Source of the DNA: Paralithodes platypus | Lineage: Eukaryota > Arthropoda > Malacostraca > Decapoda > Lithodidae | DNA length: 64,000 bases | NCBI GenBank assembly: GCA_032716605.1 | Contig: CM064560.1 | Location: 12,950,292-13,014,291 of the forward strand | Direction of reading: 5' to 3' | Shown here: positions 33,044 to 47,200 of the stretch, piece after piece | Layout of the letters: each line of letters opens with the position of its first letter | How positions within the stretch are numbered: position 1 is the stretch's first letter | The notes under the pieces: model-generated | Told to the model about the DNA's origin: nothing | What the model saw: the letters and a program-made list of their open reading frames with translations, nothing else | Database searches by the model: none | Position numbers and translations under genes: made by a program

Positions 33044-36000
33044 GTAAGGTTTTATAACTTTGGTTGTTAGATTCTTGAAAAATACTTGGTAATTAAGACA
33101 AAAGTTATTTCTGTTAGAAATTTGGAATTTGTTAAGATGAAATGCAAACATTAATATTAATGGACGATTTTGAAAGTGTTGCATAATTATCGTGTAATTG
33201 TGTGATCAATAAATATTAGTAAAAGCATGTTTGAGGATATAACTTGTTTAAATCACGTATTCAAGCCTAGCTCCTATTTCTTTGTGCACAGGTCCATGTT
33301 GCTGAATTTTAAGAAGCATGCGAACCTAAGAAAGTCCTCAACATCAGCTGATCAAACACAGACAACGTTCTCTCAGGTGTTCCTCTCTTCCGCTAACCAC
33401 CCATCTTTTTCCTCAAAGCCAAATATATATACAATCCCACCACCTCCACCAACGATTTTCACCTTTTCTCCCTCTCCAAAGTCCTCCCCTCTAAATATAG
33501 TCCTCCCTTCTCCTTCTCACCATTCGACACAACCAAAGATATTTACCTATTCTCCTCCTCCACCAAAGATATTCACTTTTTCACCTTCTCAGACCTCCCA
33601 TTTCCTTCAAGATTGTCAAGGGTGCGAGACCTCTTCCACTCTGCCACCACATCTGTTTCTCTCTCGCTCGCCACATCCACAGCTGGCCCAAGAGTACCCC
33701 ATTCCGAATACTCGCACTTCTGTCTCCTCAACAACGACTAATTCCTTCTGTTCAACCCACACTTCTCATCCACAGTTAGCACGATCGTCCTCCTTTTCAT
33801 CAACCTATGATCTATTTCCACCAATAAAACACACACAGTTCTCTTCTGCACCCCGTACTTCTCGACCTCGGCTAGCCCATACACTCCTGAGAAAGAGCGA
33901 ACAAATAGAAAAAGAAGATGGCGTTGGGGAAAAGAGGTTGAAGCAAGTTCCTTTCATAACACTTGATTTGCCAGAGACCTGTAAGTAGTTTCCTAAGTTG
34001 TCTCTTCATTTTATTTTTATTTTGCAAAATACTATCAAATTGTTGTTCTTCGTCACAAAAATGGCATATAAAAAGCTTTAGAATAGTTTTATGTAGCAAG
34101 TCGGTCCAACTGAGTTATATGCACGTAAATATTTTGTTATAATGTTTTTGTTGTTAAGAAAGTAACTTTTGTCCGTATTGTGACAAAGGATCGTCTTATA
34201 TTCTAGATACAAAAAAATAAATAAACAAAATCTAGTCTTTAGTGTCTCCTTTCTCTACTTTGCTAATCCTATGTACTGAGAACTGTTTTCCTTGCTTTAG
34301 GGTGTCTGGAAACTTCTACAAATTGACGGACTCGCAATATTTTATCCTAATCATATATACAAATTTTGAGCCTCTCTAAAAAATAATATTTAGCCTCATA
34401 TCATAATTAATAATATAATATATTATACAGTAATGACATTGACAGTGTTTCTCTTTCAGGTCCCTCAAAGTCTAAGCCAGGAAGCCACGGGTCTATATAC
34501 TGTAACGTGGGACTAACCTCTCGCCAACACAACGCACAGGACAAGAAAAGAAGCCAAAGTATCTCTAACCATATCGGAGTGCCTTTCGCTTGTATGGAGG
34601 GCGAGAGATCACTGGGTACGGAAGTGAAAACCATGTGCAAATCATACCGCAGAGCTTCCTGGCATACACCTAGCTCTCTCATAATACCTAGGGCCTCGTC
34701 TTTGGGATTTTGGGATGGTGCTGACGGAATTGCAAGCATAAGGAGTGAAGCCAAGGATGCACAGTTAATCCCAAACTACTCCCGTAGGGCTTCCTGGCAT
34801 CCTTCTACCCATATACGAACCCCCAGAAACACCTTGGGATCATGGGCTAGTCTTAACGATAGGAATAGAGCATCAGCAGGCTTGGAATTTGAGGCCAGGA
34901 GTTCAAAGCTTATCCCAGGGGCTCGCAGAGCTGCACTTCATACTCCCAGCCACCTACAACCCTCAAGAGAATCATGGGGATATAAGGAGGACATTGAGAC
35001 AGGGGATGGGAAACTTGCAGGCTCAGGAATTGAAGCCAAGGGTGCAAACCACGATTCGGCGTCTCGCAGAGCTTCATGCCATATTCTTAGCTACCAACAA
35101 ATCCCCATCGTATCGTTGGGTTGTTATGACATTGTAGGTAAAGAGATTGGGGATGTCAATCATGGGATTGAAAGCAATGGAACAAAGCTTGTATCAAAAT
35201 CCCGAAAGACTTCCAGAAATTTCCGAATTCCCAGTGTCTCTTTGGAATGTGGGGAGGGAGTTGTGGTAGATGATGGTAAAGGTAGAAGTATTGGGATTGG
35301 AGCCAAAGATGCAAAACTGGTTCTCAATTCACAAAAGCTGTCCTGGGACTCTCGAATCCCCGGCACCTCTTTTGGATATGAGAAAGGAGTTGAAAATGGG
35401 GATATGGGATATTTAAGAGTTGAGGCCAGGGGTGTTAAGATTGTCCAAGGATCATCCCGAAGAGCTTCATGCCATTTCGGAATCCCTAGTACCTTTCTGG
35501 GTTGTAGAGAAGCAGGTAATGATAGGAATGTGGGACCCTCAGGCATAGGAATTAAAGCCAGAGGTTTTGAGGATCGGGGTGTGGGAGTGGCAGGACTAGG
35601 GATTGCAGATACAGATGCCAAGACTGTCAATAGCTCCTCCCGAAGGTCGTCTTGGCATGCCCTCAGCTTTGCTACTCCTACCAGAAGTCAGTTTCCTCAC
35701 GCTGGGGTCTTCACACCTGCCCAGCATCACGGAGCTTTCAGGTACGGTCACGGGAAAGAGATAGAGGGAGAGTGTGTGCAAGAAAAAGAGGTACAATGTG
35801 TGTGTGTTCAAGAGCTGTAATGGGAGACAGTGAAGGCAATATCATGCAAGCGCTTTTTCCAGCAATATTTCGAGGCTCATTCTCATTTGGGTCGACAACT
35901 AGACTGAATTAATATAAGCACCATATGAGGAGGTGCACTTTATTGACGTTTCACATAATTTATAGCCTGATGAAAACTTGAAGCTATATGCAAAACATTG

Positions 36001-39000
36001 TCAATATAGTGTTCCTCCTCATGGTGCTTAAACATTGTCAATATAGTGCTCCTCCTCATGGTGCTTAAACATTGTCAATATAGTGCTCCTCCTCATGGTC
36101 CTTAAACATTGTCAATATAGTGCTCCTCCTCATGGTCCTTAAACATTGTCAATATAGTGCTCCTCCTCATGGTCCTTAAACATTGTCAATATAGTGCTCC
36201 TCCTCATGGTCCTTAAACATTGTCAATATAGTGCTCCTCCTCATGGTGCTTAAACATTGTCAATATAGTGCTCCTCCTCATGGTGCTTAAACATTGTCAA
36301 TATAGTGCTCCTCCTCATGGTGCTTAAACATTGTCAATATAGTGCTCCTCCTCATGGTGCTTAAACATTGTCAATATAGTGCTCCTCCTCATGGTCCTTA
36401 AACATTGTCAATATAGTGCTCCTCCTCATGGTCCTTAAACATTGTCAATATAGTGCTCCTCCTCATGGTCCTTAAACATTGTCAATATAGTGCTCCTCCT
36501 CATGGTGCTTAAACATTGTCAATATAGTGCTCCTCCTCATGGTCCTTAAACATTGTCAATATAGTGCTCCTCCTCATGGTGCTTAAATTAATTCGGTCAA
36601 CTTTTGTTAATATATTTAGTTTAACCCTCTCAGTATCCGGGGATTACTTAATTTAGTTAATTGCTGATTTTCTGTCTTTTTTATTAAATCTATCATCTAC
36701 CGAGGCAGATCCCTTGTGGTACGGAACCAAAATTGTATAGTATGGCTCGTTCTTCACCCACAATTATTGCCTTCACCAATCTGTACTATGCATCAGGAGA
36801 TAGAGGGAAGGCACTACTACAATATTGCTGAAAGAAAAACCATGAATCATCTAATGATTAATGTGAAATTCAATATTAGGATTGTTTCCCAAGTAAGGTG
36901 GTGACTGCGCTTTAACTCAAGATATTTCGGACACTCACTAAATAACTATACAGTATGTGTTTGTAATAACTATACAGTATGTGTTTGTAATAACTATACA
37001 GTATGTGTTTGTAATAACTATACAGTATGTGTTTGTAATAACTATACAGTATGTGTTTGTAATAACTATACAGTATGTGTTTGTAATAACTATACAGTAT
37101 GTGTTTGTAATAACTATACAGTATGTGTTTGTAATAACTATACAGTATGTGTTTGTAATAACTATACAGTATGTGTTTGTAATAACTATACAGTATGTGT
37201 TTGTAATAACTATACAGTATGTGTTTGTAATAACTATACAGTATGTGTTTGTAATAACTATACAGTATGTGTTTGTATTAACTATACAGTATGTGTTTGT
37301 AATAACTATACAGTATGTGTTTGTAATATGAAATCACAAGTATTTTTTCCGCTCTTTTTGATGGTTCATTTAGAAATATGATATCATCAATAATGCATGT
37401 TATATATATATTTTCAAGATCGCTTTTCGCTTATATAATATGGTCGTCGGACCAAAAATATTCACTCTCGGTCAGTTTTCGACCATCAGAATTGCTTGTT
37501 ATACATTTAATTATGCTACATAAAACGAGGAAAGGGCATTCAATAATATTCATGTAGAAAAAATATAAAAACTTCAAATTATTATCATGAAAATGTATGC
37601 TGAACAAAAATTCCGTCCGTGCGTAATTGAGCCGACAATTTCAAGGACATTTTCAGTGACAACATAGATTTTTTAGGTGTGCACTAAATAATATTTGTAT
37701 GCTCTTTTCATTGGTATCATCAAAATTCATATCCCAATAATATTTGATTGTATATGAATATTTTCATCTCCATCATGCAAAGAGTAATCATGAAAATACA
37801 CTGCACTCTATGTGCACATTTAACCATCTGGTAAGCTATGCGACTATGAAATATAGTTCCAGACTTACAACAATAAATAAGGAAGCTTTGAAAACAAGAA
37901 CCAAATCTCTACCACTAAAACTTGATTTTGCACAATAATTTTCGTATCCGTATACACCAGTGAGAGTTAGAACAGGAATACAAATGTAGATAGTATTGTG
38001 GACAATAATATCTTAACCACATGAATGGTTATGATATCCAAGCACTTCTGTCGTTTCTAATGTTATATAGAGTAGTTTCAATCACATATAGACAAAAATT
38101 GTGCGTAGAAGCAGCTGTTTAAATAATTTAAAGCCCCCAGTGCATCGACGTTCCCTGTCTCAGGCAGAACAAATACTGAACACATTTTGTTTGAATCTTT
38201 CGCCATCACACTGTTTTCGGCTTACAATGTTGCAAGTTATAAATTATCACGTAATTCATTGTTTTTTAGCTTTTCACAGCCGGAGTAAGGCGCGATTAGT
38301 GTCCTTGGGTGATTTATGCCAACTATTTTGTTTTTGGAATGCGCGAATCTCAGTGAACTTAGAGGGTGGTATGGGAAGACGCTAGTGCGTCTTCTTGTAA
38401 GGGAAAAGGTTAAGGGGAGACTGTCCGTTTGTTTGGTCTATTGATTAATTTATTCATATATTTGTTTAGTTTCCTCCCTAGACCTCCATCAAGCTTAGAA
38501 AAACATCCCCTAGACCCCCCTTCAAGATAAATTTGTACATTTTTCGGTAGAAAAAGTCCCAGCCGAAGGCCAGTTCCTCTTAAAATTGCAGGCTCGCTTA
38601 CGCTCGCCAGGAAATAATCGACACCTAAATGGCACGAAAGGTCTTAAAATTGACAACGAAATGGGGCGAAAGGTGTTAAAATCGCCAAACTAATGGGCCG
38701 AACGTCTTATAATCTCAAAACTAGTGGGGCTAAACATTAGGGAGAAGGGGGTCCAGAAAAACTGTCTGCCTCCCCTTAACTAGATTGACGGTAGATTAAA
38801 TATATTAACATTGTAAAGCTGATCGACCTTAATTGCCCAACAATAATTAAAGGAAAAAGAGCATGTGTAAGTCTGTCTTGAATGTCAAGATTGTTTCAAT
38901 TTATATTGATTAATTTATTGAGATTGAGTAATAGTACCTACAGTACAGTATATAGGGATTGAGTAATAGTACCTACAGTACAGTATATAGGGATTGAGTA

Positions 39001-42000
39001 ATAGTACCTACAGTACAGTATATAGGGATTGAGTAATAGTACCTACAGTACAGTATATAGGGATTGAGTAATAGTACCTACAGTACAGTATATAGGGATT
39101 GAGTAATAGTACCTACAGTACAGTATATAGGGATTGAGTAATAGTACCTACAGTACAGTATATAGGGATTGAGTAATAGTACCTACAGTACAGTATATAG
39201 GGATTTCTGTAAATTTGTTTTCATCCGTATAGTTTTAATTCATGTGCTAATAAATTATTTCTGATTAAACAACAGTAGATAATGGTATATGATAATTGTT
39301 GTACATACAATCTTAACCGTTTCAGTAATAGGACGCCTTTCTTCTTTTAATTCTGGCTATCATCAGACGATATTATTCAGTTTAGGAAGGATCTGTAGGA
39401 GTCAACAGGGTAAATAGAATCTCAATTAACCCTCTGCCCTCCATATATTCTTCCTAAGCTGAATAAAAGTGCATACTATTAGCCAAAACAATATGAAGAA
39501 GGGCGACCTCGAATACTGAAGGGGTTAAAAAGTAGATTATTGTGACATTTGACCCCACCTGTACTATTATCTGGCCAGGTCCCCCAGCCTTCACCCTGGA
39601 TGCCCCCCACCATCACCGGTGCCTCACCCTCAAACTCGGCCCCCTCTTGGTGTCACCCTGGGGAGAGGCGGCTTCGGCACAGTCAAAGTCGGCTACCACA
39701 GAGGTCAGTCATTTTTGTGTTCTTTGTGCATGAAGGAGAGAAAAGGCTGGCTGCCTGTAATGAGTGTCTCCCCCGAAGCCAAAAGAATGACACAGAGTCA
39801 AATTTATGGGACGTTGGAGTCAAAATGCCTGGACACATGAAGTTTCAAACGGTCTAAGTCATATGATGAAGGAAAGATTGATTGAGGGAGAGAGTTCCAG
39901 AGTTCACTTGTTGAGTAGAAGAAAGACTGAGAAAATTTGCTAATTCTTGGGTTGGAGAGCTGGACTGTGTTGAAAGGTGGGTGCCTCGCGCTCGCCGCAA
40001 GGGAAGGGATATACACTGAGAGAGCTCTGAAGAACACTGATTGTTGCAATAGAGATAAAAGAGTGAAAGAGATGCAACATTGCGGCGTGTAGAAAGAGAT
40101 TGTAGAGAACTAGTCAGAGGAGGTGAGGATGAAGCGAAATACTTTTGACTCGACTCTTTCGAGAAGTACAGCATGTGTGGAACCTCCCCACACATGCAAA
40201 AAATACTCGATGCACGGGCGCACTATGCCCCTAAACAGAGCAAGAAGCTGTGTGGGGGTGAAGAACGAGGTTGAGCACACCTAACTTCTGGGAAGCTGTT
40301 GTAGCAAGAGTGGTAATACGATCTTTCCAAGAAAGGTCGGGTGAAAAAATACACCAAGAATATTGAGAGAAGATGAATGGTTGATTTGTGTATTGTTGAA
40401 GAATAATTGATAGTTTAGTGGAAGATTACGAGTGTAAATAGAAGGAGAAATTGGGTCTTCGAGGCATTGAAAGTGACAAAACTTTCTCTGCCCCAATCAG
40501 AAATAATTAATAGATCAGAAGATAGGCGTGCTGGGTTGTTGCAAAAAGTAATCAGCATATGAATGGATAGTACTAGAGGTACAGGTGACGCGATCAATAA
40601 TGAATATTATAGAGAGAACTGGAGGCTGGACAAAACCCTGAGGAACACCGGAGTTGATAGGTTGAGGAAGTGAGCGATGGCTGTCCACAACCGCAGCTAC
40701 AGAACGGTCAGAAAGGAAATAAGAGACAAAGGCACAGATACAGGGATGGAAACCAAAGGAGGGTAGCTTGGAAATTAGAGACTTGCGTCAGACTCTATTA
40801 AAGGCTTTCGAAATGTCTAGCGCAATAGAAAAGGTCTCGCCGAAGTCCCGAAGGAAGGATGACCATGAGTTAGTAAGATAAAAAAAGAAAAGCACCAGTA
40901 GAGCGACCCTTTAAGAAACTATACTGGCGATCTGAAAGTAGATTTGAATAAAGGAAAGTTTTAAAAACTTCAGATATGCAATAAATGAGAGCAGTTGGGC
41001 ATTGAGGGTTGAGAGCAATCACCCTTCTGTGGGACAGGTTGAATGAGAGCAAACTTCCAACAAGAAGGAAAGACGTTGGATGTAAGACCGAGACAAAAGA
41101 GCTTGCCTAGGCAGGGGAGTCAGCACAGAAGATTTTTTTTTTTTAGTAAAATAGGAGTAACACCACCCGGTCCATATGCCATCTTAGTATTTAGCCCATA
41201 GAGGGCAGAAAGTACATCCTTAGAAGAGATAGCAACCTGAAGTTATTAAAGATATTTGTGATGTCCCATTACATAAAACATACATACATAAAATGTTAAG
41301 ACTGAGTGCTCCACACATACGTGCAGTTTCAGTCTCTTGTCCTAATGGCGGCGTTCCAGGCAACCCTGTTAAGGGCTGCTTCAATTGTCAAGTTTTTAAA
41401 TTTGAGATCGGCACGTATAGTTCGATCCCAGGTCTTCTTCAGTCCACCCCTTGGTGCAGCTCCCTCCACAATCACAGACCTGCATTTTTTCACCCAATTT
41501 TGTTCATCCATTCTCTCCAAATGTCCATACCATCCCAGTCTACTTGTACGCATCACCTCGCTAATACTCTTTATACCTAAACGTCTCCTCAGCTGTTATT
41601 CTACCCCGTAGCCTGGCCCCACACATCCATCTCACCATTCTCATCTCATTAAGTTCCATTCTGTTGACATCCTCTACTTTAACGGCCCATGTTTCTGAGG
41701 CATACGTCATTGCACTTCTAACACATGAGGCATACACCTTTCCCTTTAGGGGTAGAGGCATTCTTTTTATGGTCAGGATTGTCAGCAGTTCTCTGAACTT
41801 CCCCCCGCCACATCTAATTCTAGCGAAAATATACTGTGTTATCCTGGAAAATATGCATGGGCATTTGTGTTCCAGGCTGAATAGTTCTCCCGATCTCTCC
41901 ACCACAGGCTCCAAAGGGCAAATGTTAAGGAGATGAGCGCTTCGGCCAAGCGCAACTAAGTGTATTCCCCACAACTTTACATTAACATTCTAATTTTCAT

Positions 42001-43928
42001 TGTTTTCCCAGGTAGAGGTGTGGCGGTGAAGGTGCTGCGGGGTCGTCGGTCAGTTCTCACCTGTAGAAGGGAGGCCCTGGCGCTGTCCCTGCCTCCTTCA
42101 CCATATATTGTGTCCCTGTTGGCTGTGGTTACCCCTGCTCGGAACCCCTGTCTTGTTAACGCTCCCTGTTCCACCCCTATCAACGGTAACTTCTGTATGC
42201 CTGCCAATGCTGCTTGCCATACCCCTGCTAGTGCTTCTTGTCATATCTCTCCCACTATTCCTAAACACACCCTCCTGAAAGCCCCTAACCACACATCCTC
42301 CAACGCCTCCTTTAGTGGCTCGTTGATTGCTTCACGTCCTAGTGCCTCCTTCCCTAACCACTGGCACAGAAACTATGCTCGGGTGTCCTGGGCCGCTAGA
42401 CAAAAGAGGAAGGTAAGTTGTTTGTTAGTTTGGCATGTTGTAGGTAGTCTCGAATGGCTGACACACATAATCAGTTCAAATTGAAGACTTTTCTGGTCAG
42501 TTTGAAGATGTTTGACGGTTTGTTCATGCATCACAGATCTGTACAAACTGTCAAAGCACTCAATTGTATATGCTCAAACTGGCCTGTACAGTACTCAGTC
42601 TTATATAATGAACTAACAGAAACGCCTCCGCTTGAGAAAAAGTCGTCAGTTGGAAAAATAGAAAACAAAATCGACAAATATCCCCAGCTTTCACAGCCCT
42701 CCTTCCAAAGAATATAATTTGTTTTTCAATTGCCTAGACTCATTGACATCCAGGTAGCAGGAGATTGAAATGTCTCAGTATTAGCTACAAGAGAAGTCGG
42801 CCATTAAGAGAAGTTGAACTCTGGTGAACACACACTTGGTTAACTTTTCCTAAACTATGAGGGCCCCGCAGCTTCTATCTATCTATCTATTGCCGGACGC
42901 CTTACTCCCCTTACGAGGGTGGCCATACCCAGAATGCCCCCAAGCGGACCTATTCCCTGTGAGAGGGACAACCCGAGCCAGTTTAGTGAAGGACTTACAG
43001 GATTGACCACTCAATTTAGGATCCATCCGACTCTGAGGCCCTCTGTGTATCTTGTTAGCACAATTTTTTTTACACTGGTGTTCGGCTAATCCATCCACTA
43101 ACCTGCCTTACCCTTAGGTAAGCAGTACGGATTTGTATTAGGTTTACTCCCCTAGACAGGTTGCCAACCGAGGCTGACGAGTCCCATCCACCCGGATTTG
43201 TATAAGGTTGTCTCCCCTAGATGAGTTGCCGACCAAGGCTAACGAGTACCACCCACCCCGCAGCTTAACTCTCTTTATTTAAAGGCCTAATTCAACTCTC
43301 TTAAAGGCCAAGTTAACTTTATCCTACTTCTCCCAGAAACTGAATTGTTCTGATACTGTTCCGCCCATAGACTGTGACCGGCTTCTTGTGTAGGCTAATG
43401 ATCAGACACTCACTTGAATATATATATTCCCTTGCCCGGTGTCCACCAACAGGACTACACTGTAAAAAAAAAAAAATTTTAATTGTAACAAACAAAATAC
43501 ACATAATAAGTGGTTCAACCACTCACATGTTTAAAATAGCACACATAGAAAAGGCAACTTTTTTTGTGTATAATTTATGTTACAATTTAGCCATCCATTA
43601 TGGCAGCTTACTTCTCTTGGTACAGTAATAGCGGGGTGGCTTCTTGATATGGAGATCGGTGTATTGATTCCATCTCAACCAGGGAAATAGTTTATATAAT
43701 TAATGGAATTTTGTAATATGATATAAGTATATGTACGCACACTAATATGTTAAAGGAGTGACCAATGCGATTAGCTCTGGCATTGGAATCTGCTAATTTA
43801 AAAAAAGGATCCCTTGAAGCAACAATTTGAAGCCAACCAAATTTTAAATTAGTTCATAATTTTCTTGAGCTATCATCTTGGCGTACAAGTAGTTTGTGTG
43901 TGATTATTATTATTATTATTATTATTAA

Positions 43929-43968
<40 letters not shown>

Positions 43969-44072
43969 GTACACTCGGATGTTATAGTTTCTAGCACACT
44001 CACAAATATTCGTGGACTTCACCTACTTCTAATTATGGAAGCATATCTCAGGAAACGAATATATATATATAG

Positions 44073-44112
<40 letters not shown>

Positions 44113-44180
44113 GATATATATATACATATATATATATAGATAATATATACACACATATATATACAGTATATATATATACC

Positions 44181-44264
<84 letters not shown>

Positions 44265-47200
44265 TCTACATATCTATCAAGCAATGTATACTATTAATTG
44301 AAAATCTAGTTCTATGGTGTTCGAATGTACCTTGGTTATAGTTTGAATATTCACCTTTGAAAAAAACTTTCATATAATCAAAACTGTAAAATATTCCCGA
44401 TAAACTCCCGAGAATCATAAATAACAACCCGTTTCTATTATATTTAGGCTAACTGTTGACATATTAATTGGCTTGGAAACGACCTCTCGCAGTACAAAAT
44501 GTTTAACCTTATCAGATGCAAGGCAGGTCTTTTATTAACTCTCCCTAGTTCACCCCCTTAGTTTGGAGATTTTAAGACATTTCACCTCAATATTTTGGCG
44601 ATTTTAAGAAGTTTCTCCCATTCAGGTGTCGACTTTTTCTGGGAGAGCGTTAGCGAGCCTGTATTTTAAGAGAAACCGGCATTCATTCGAGACATCTTTT
44701 CTATCGAAAAAAAAAATACATGTTTAGCCTCAGGGGAGGCCTTTTTGTATTAATCTACGGGCAAGCTAAAATTGCATTGCTCGAAAATTATGAGAACAAC
44801 CAAAACTCTCAATCATAATAACATATAATAATTATAAGAACAACCAAAACTCTCAATCATAATAACACATAATAACAACCAAAACTCTCAATCATAATAA
44901 CACATAATAACAACCAAAACTCTCAATCATAATAACATATAATAACAACCAAAACTCTCAATCATAATAACACATAATAACAACCAAAACTCTCAATCAT
45001 AATAACATATAATAACAACCAAAACTCTCAATCATAATAACATATAATAATTATAAGATCAACCAAAACTCTCAATCATAATAACATATAATAACAACCA
45101 AAACTCTCAATCATAATAACATATAATAATTATAATAACAACCAAAACTCTCCATCATAATAACATATAATAACAACCAAAACTCTCCATCATAATAACA
45201 TATAATAATTATAATAACAACCAAAACTCTCCATCATAATAACATATAATAATTATAATAACAACCAAAACTCTCCATCATAATAACATATAATAATCCC
45301 CAAGTACCAGGTAGTGTTTTAAGCAAAGAGGTGTACTCCTTTAAGGGGGGTCACCGGCTTTTTGTATCTTTCTCTCCTTTTCTCTCTTTCCCTGGCTTGT
45401 ATCCATTCGGCCCCATTCAGCCAACTGTTTTAAGACGTTTATCCCCATCCAGGTGTCGATTTCTTCCTGGCAAGCGATAGCGAGCCAGCATTGTATGAAG
45501 AAATCCGGCTTCGTCGGAGACATTTTTCTATCGAAAAATGTACAAATTTAGCTTGCTGTCAAAACAAAAATATATATATGCTGGCTCGTTACCGCTCGCC
45601 AGGATAATATTGACACCTGAATGGGGGTAAACGTCTTAAAACATTAGGCTAAATGGGGCCGAATAGATACAAGCCAAAGAGAGAGGGAGAGAAAGATAAA
45701 AACAAAAGTGAGGTGGGCTCCCTTAGCTCTTATACTACCATTCCATATTGTGTACTGTATATTGTGTACAGTATATTGTGTACAGTATATTGTGTACAGT
45801 ATATTGTGTACAGTATATTGTATTGTGTACAGTATATTGTGTACAGTATATTGTGTACAGTATATTGTGTACAGTATATTGTGTACAGTATATTGTATTG
45901 TGTACAGTATATTGTGTACAGTATATTGTATTGTGTATACAGTGTATTGTATTGTGTATACAGTGTATTGTATTGTGTATACAGTGTATTGTATTGTGTA
46001 TACAGTGTATTGTATTGTGTATACAGTATATTGTGTACAGTATATTGTATTGTGTACAGTATATTGTGTACAGTATATTGTGTTGTGTACAGTATATTGT
46101 GTACAGTATATTGTGTACAGTATATTGTGTACAGTATATTGTGTACAGTATATTGTGTGCAGTATATTGTGTACAGTATATTGTGTACAGTATATTGTGT
46201 ACAGTATATTGTGTACAGTATATTGTATTGTGTACAGTATATTGTGTACAGTATATTGTGTACAGTATATTGTGTACAGTATATTGTGTACAGTATATTG
46301 TATTGTGTGCAGTATATTGTATTGTGTACAGTATATTGTATTGTGTACAGTATATTGTATTGTGTACAGTATATTGTATTGTGTACAGTATATTGTGTAC
46401 AGTATATTGTATTGTGTACAGTATATTGTGTACAGTATATTGTGTTGTGTACAGTATATTGTGTACAGTATATTGTGTACAGTATATTGTGTACAGTATA
46501 TTGTGTACAGTATATTGTGTACAGTATATTGTGTACAGTATATTGTATTGTGTACAGTATATTGTGTACAGTATATTGTGTACAGTATTGTGTACAGTAT
46601 ATTGTGTACAGTATATTGTGTACAGTATATTGTGTACAGTATATTGTGTACAGTATATTGTGTACAGTATATTGTGTACAGTATATTGTATTGTGTACAG
46701 TATATTGTGTACAGTATATTGTGTACAGTATATTGTGTACAGTATATTGTATTGTGTACAGTATATTGTGTACAGTATATTGTGTACAGTATATTGTGTA
46801 CAGTATATTGTGTACAGTATATTGTGTACAGTATATTGTGTACAGTATATTGTGTATAGTATATTGTGTACAGTATATTGTGTATATTATACGATTCTTT
46901 TTATCCAAATTTATCTCTATTTGTAAAAGACTTGGATAGTATTTCAGCTACTCCTTCAGTATCAAAGACTTGGATAGTATTTCAGCTACTCCTTCAGTAT
47001 CAAAGACTTGGATAGTATTTCAGCTACTCCTTCAGTATCACGACACCTAAGATTGTATAATTATGGATCACAACAAGCTATTATATTCAACTTATAAACA
47101 ACGGAACACATCACAACACCTTACAGACTATACAGAACAAAACCTTCACAATAATCACATACAGCCGTGGTGGTCAAGTGGTGAGCACGCTCGCGTGTGA

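Noticed and set aside
36957..37331. Frame encoding repeated FVITIQYV
   Set aside because: It is the translation of a 24-bp minisatellite in intron 3.
41293..41936. Plus-strand frames just before exon 5 as extra mos exons
   Set aside because: They are the opposite strand of a recognisable LINE C-terminus.
45653..46939. Overlapping frames of 380-430 codons on both strands
   Set aside because: They are translations of the GTGTACAGTATATT minisatellite, open in every plus frame, without domain or codon signal.
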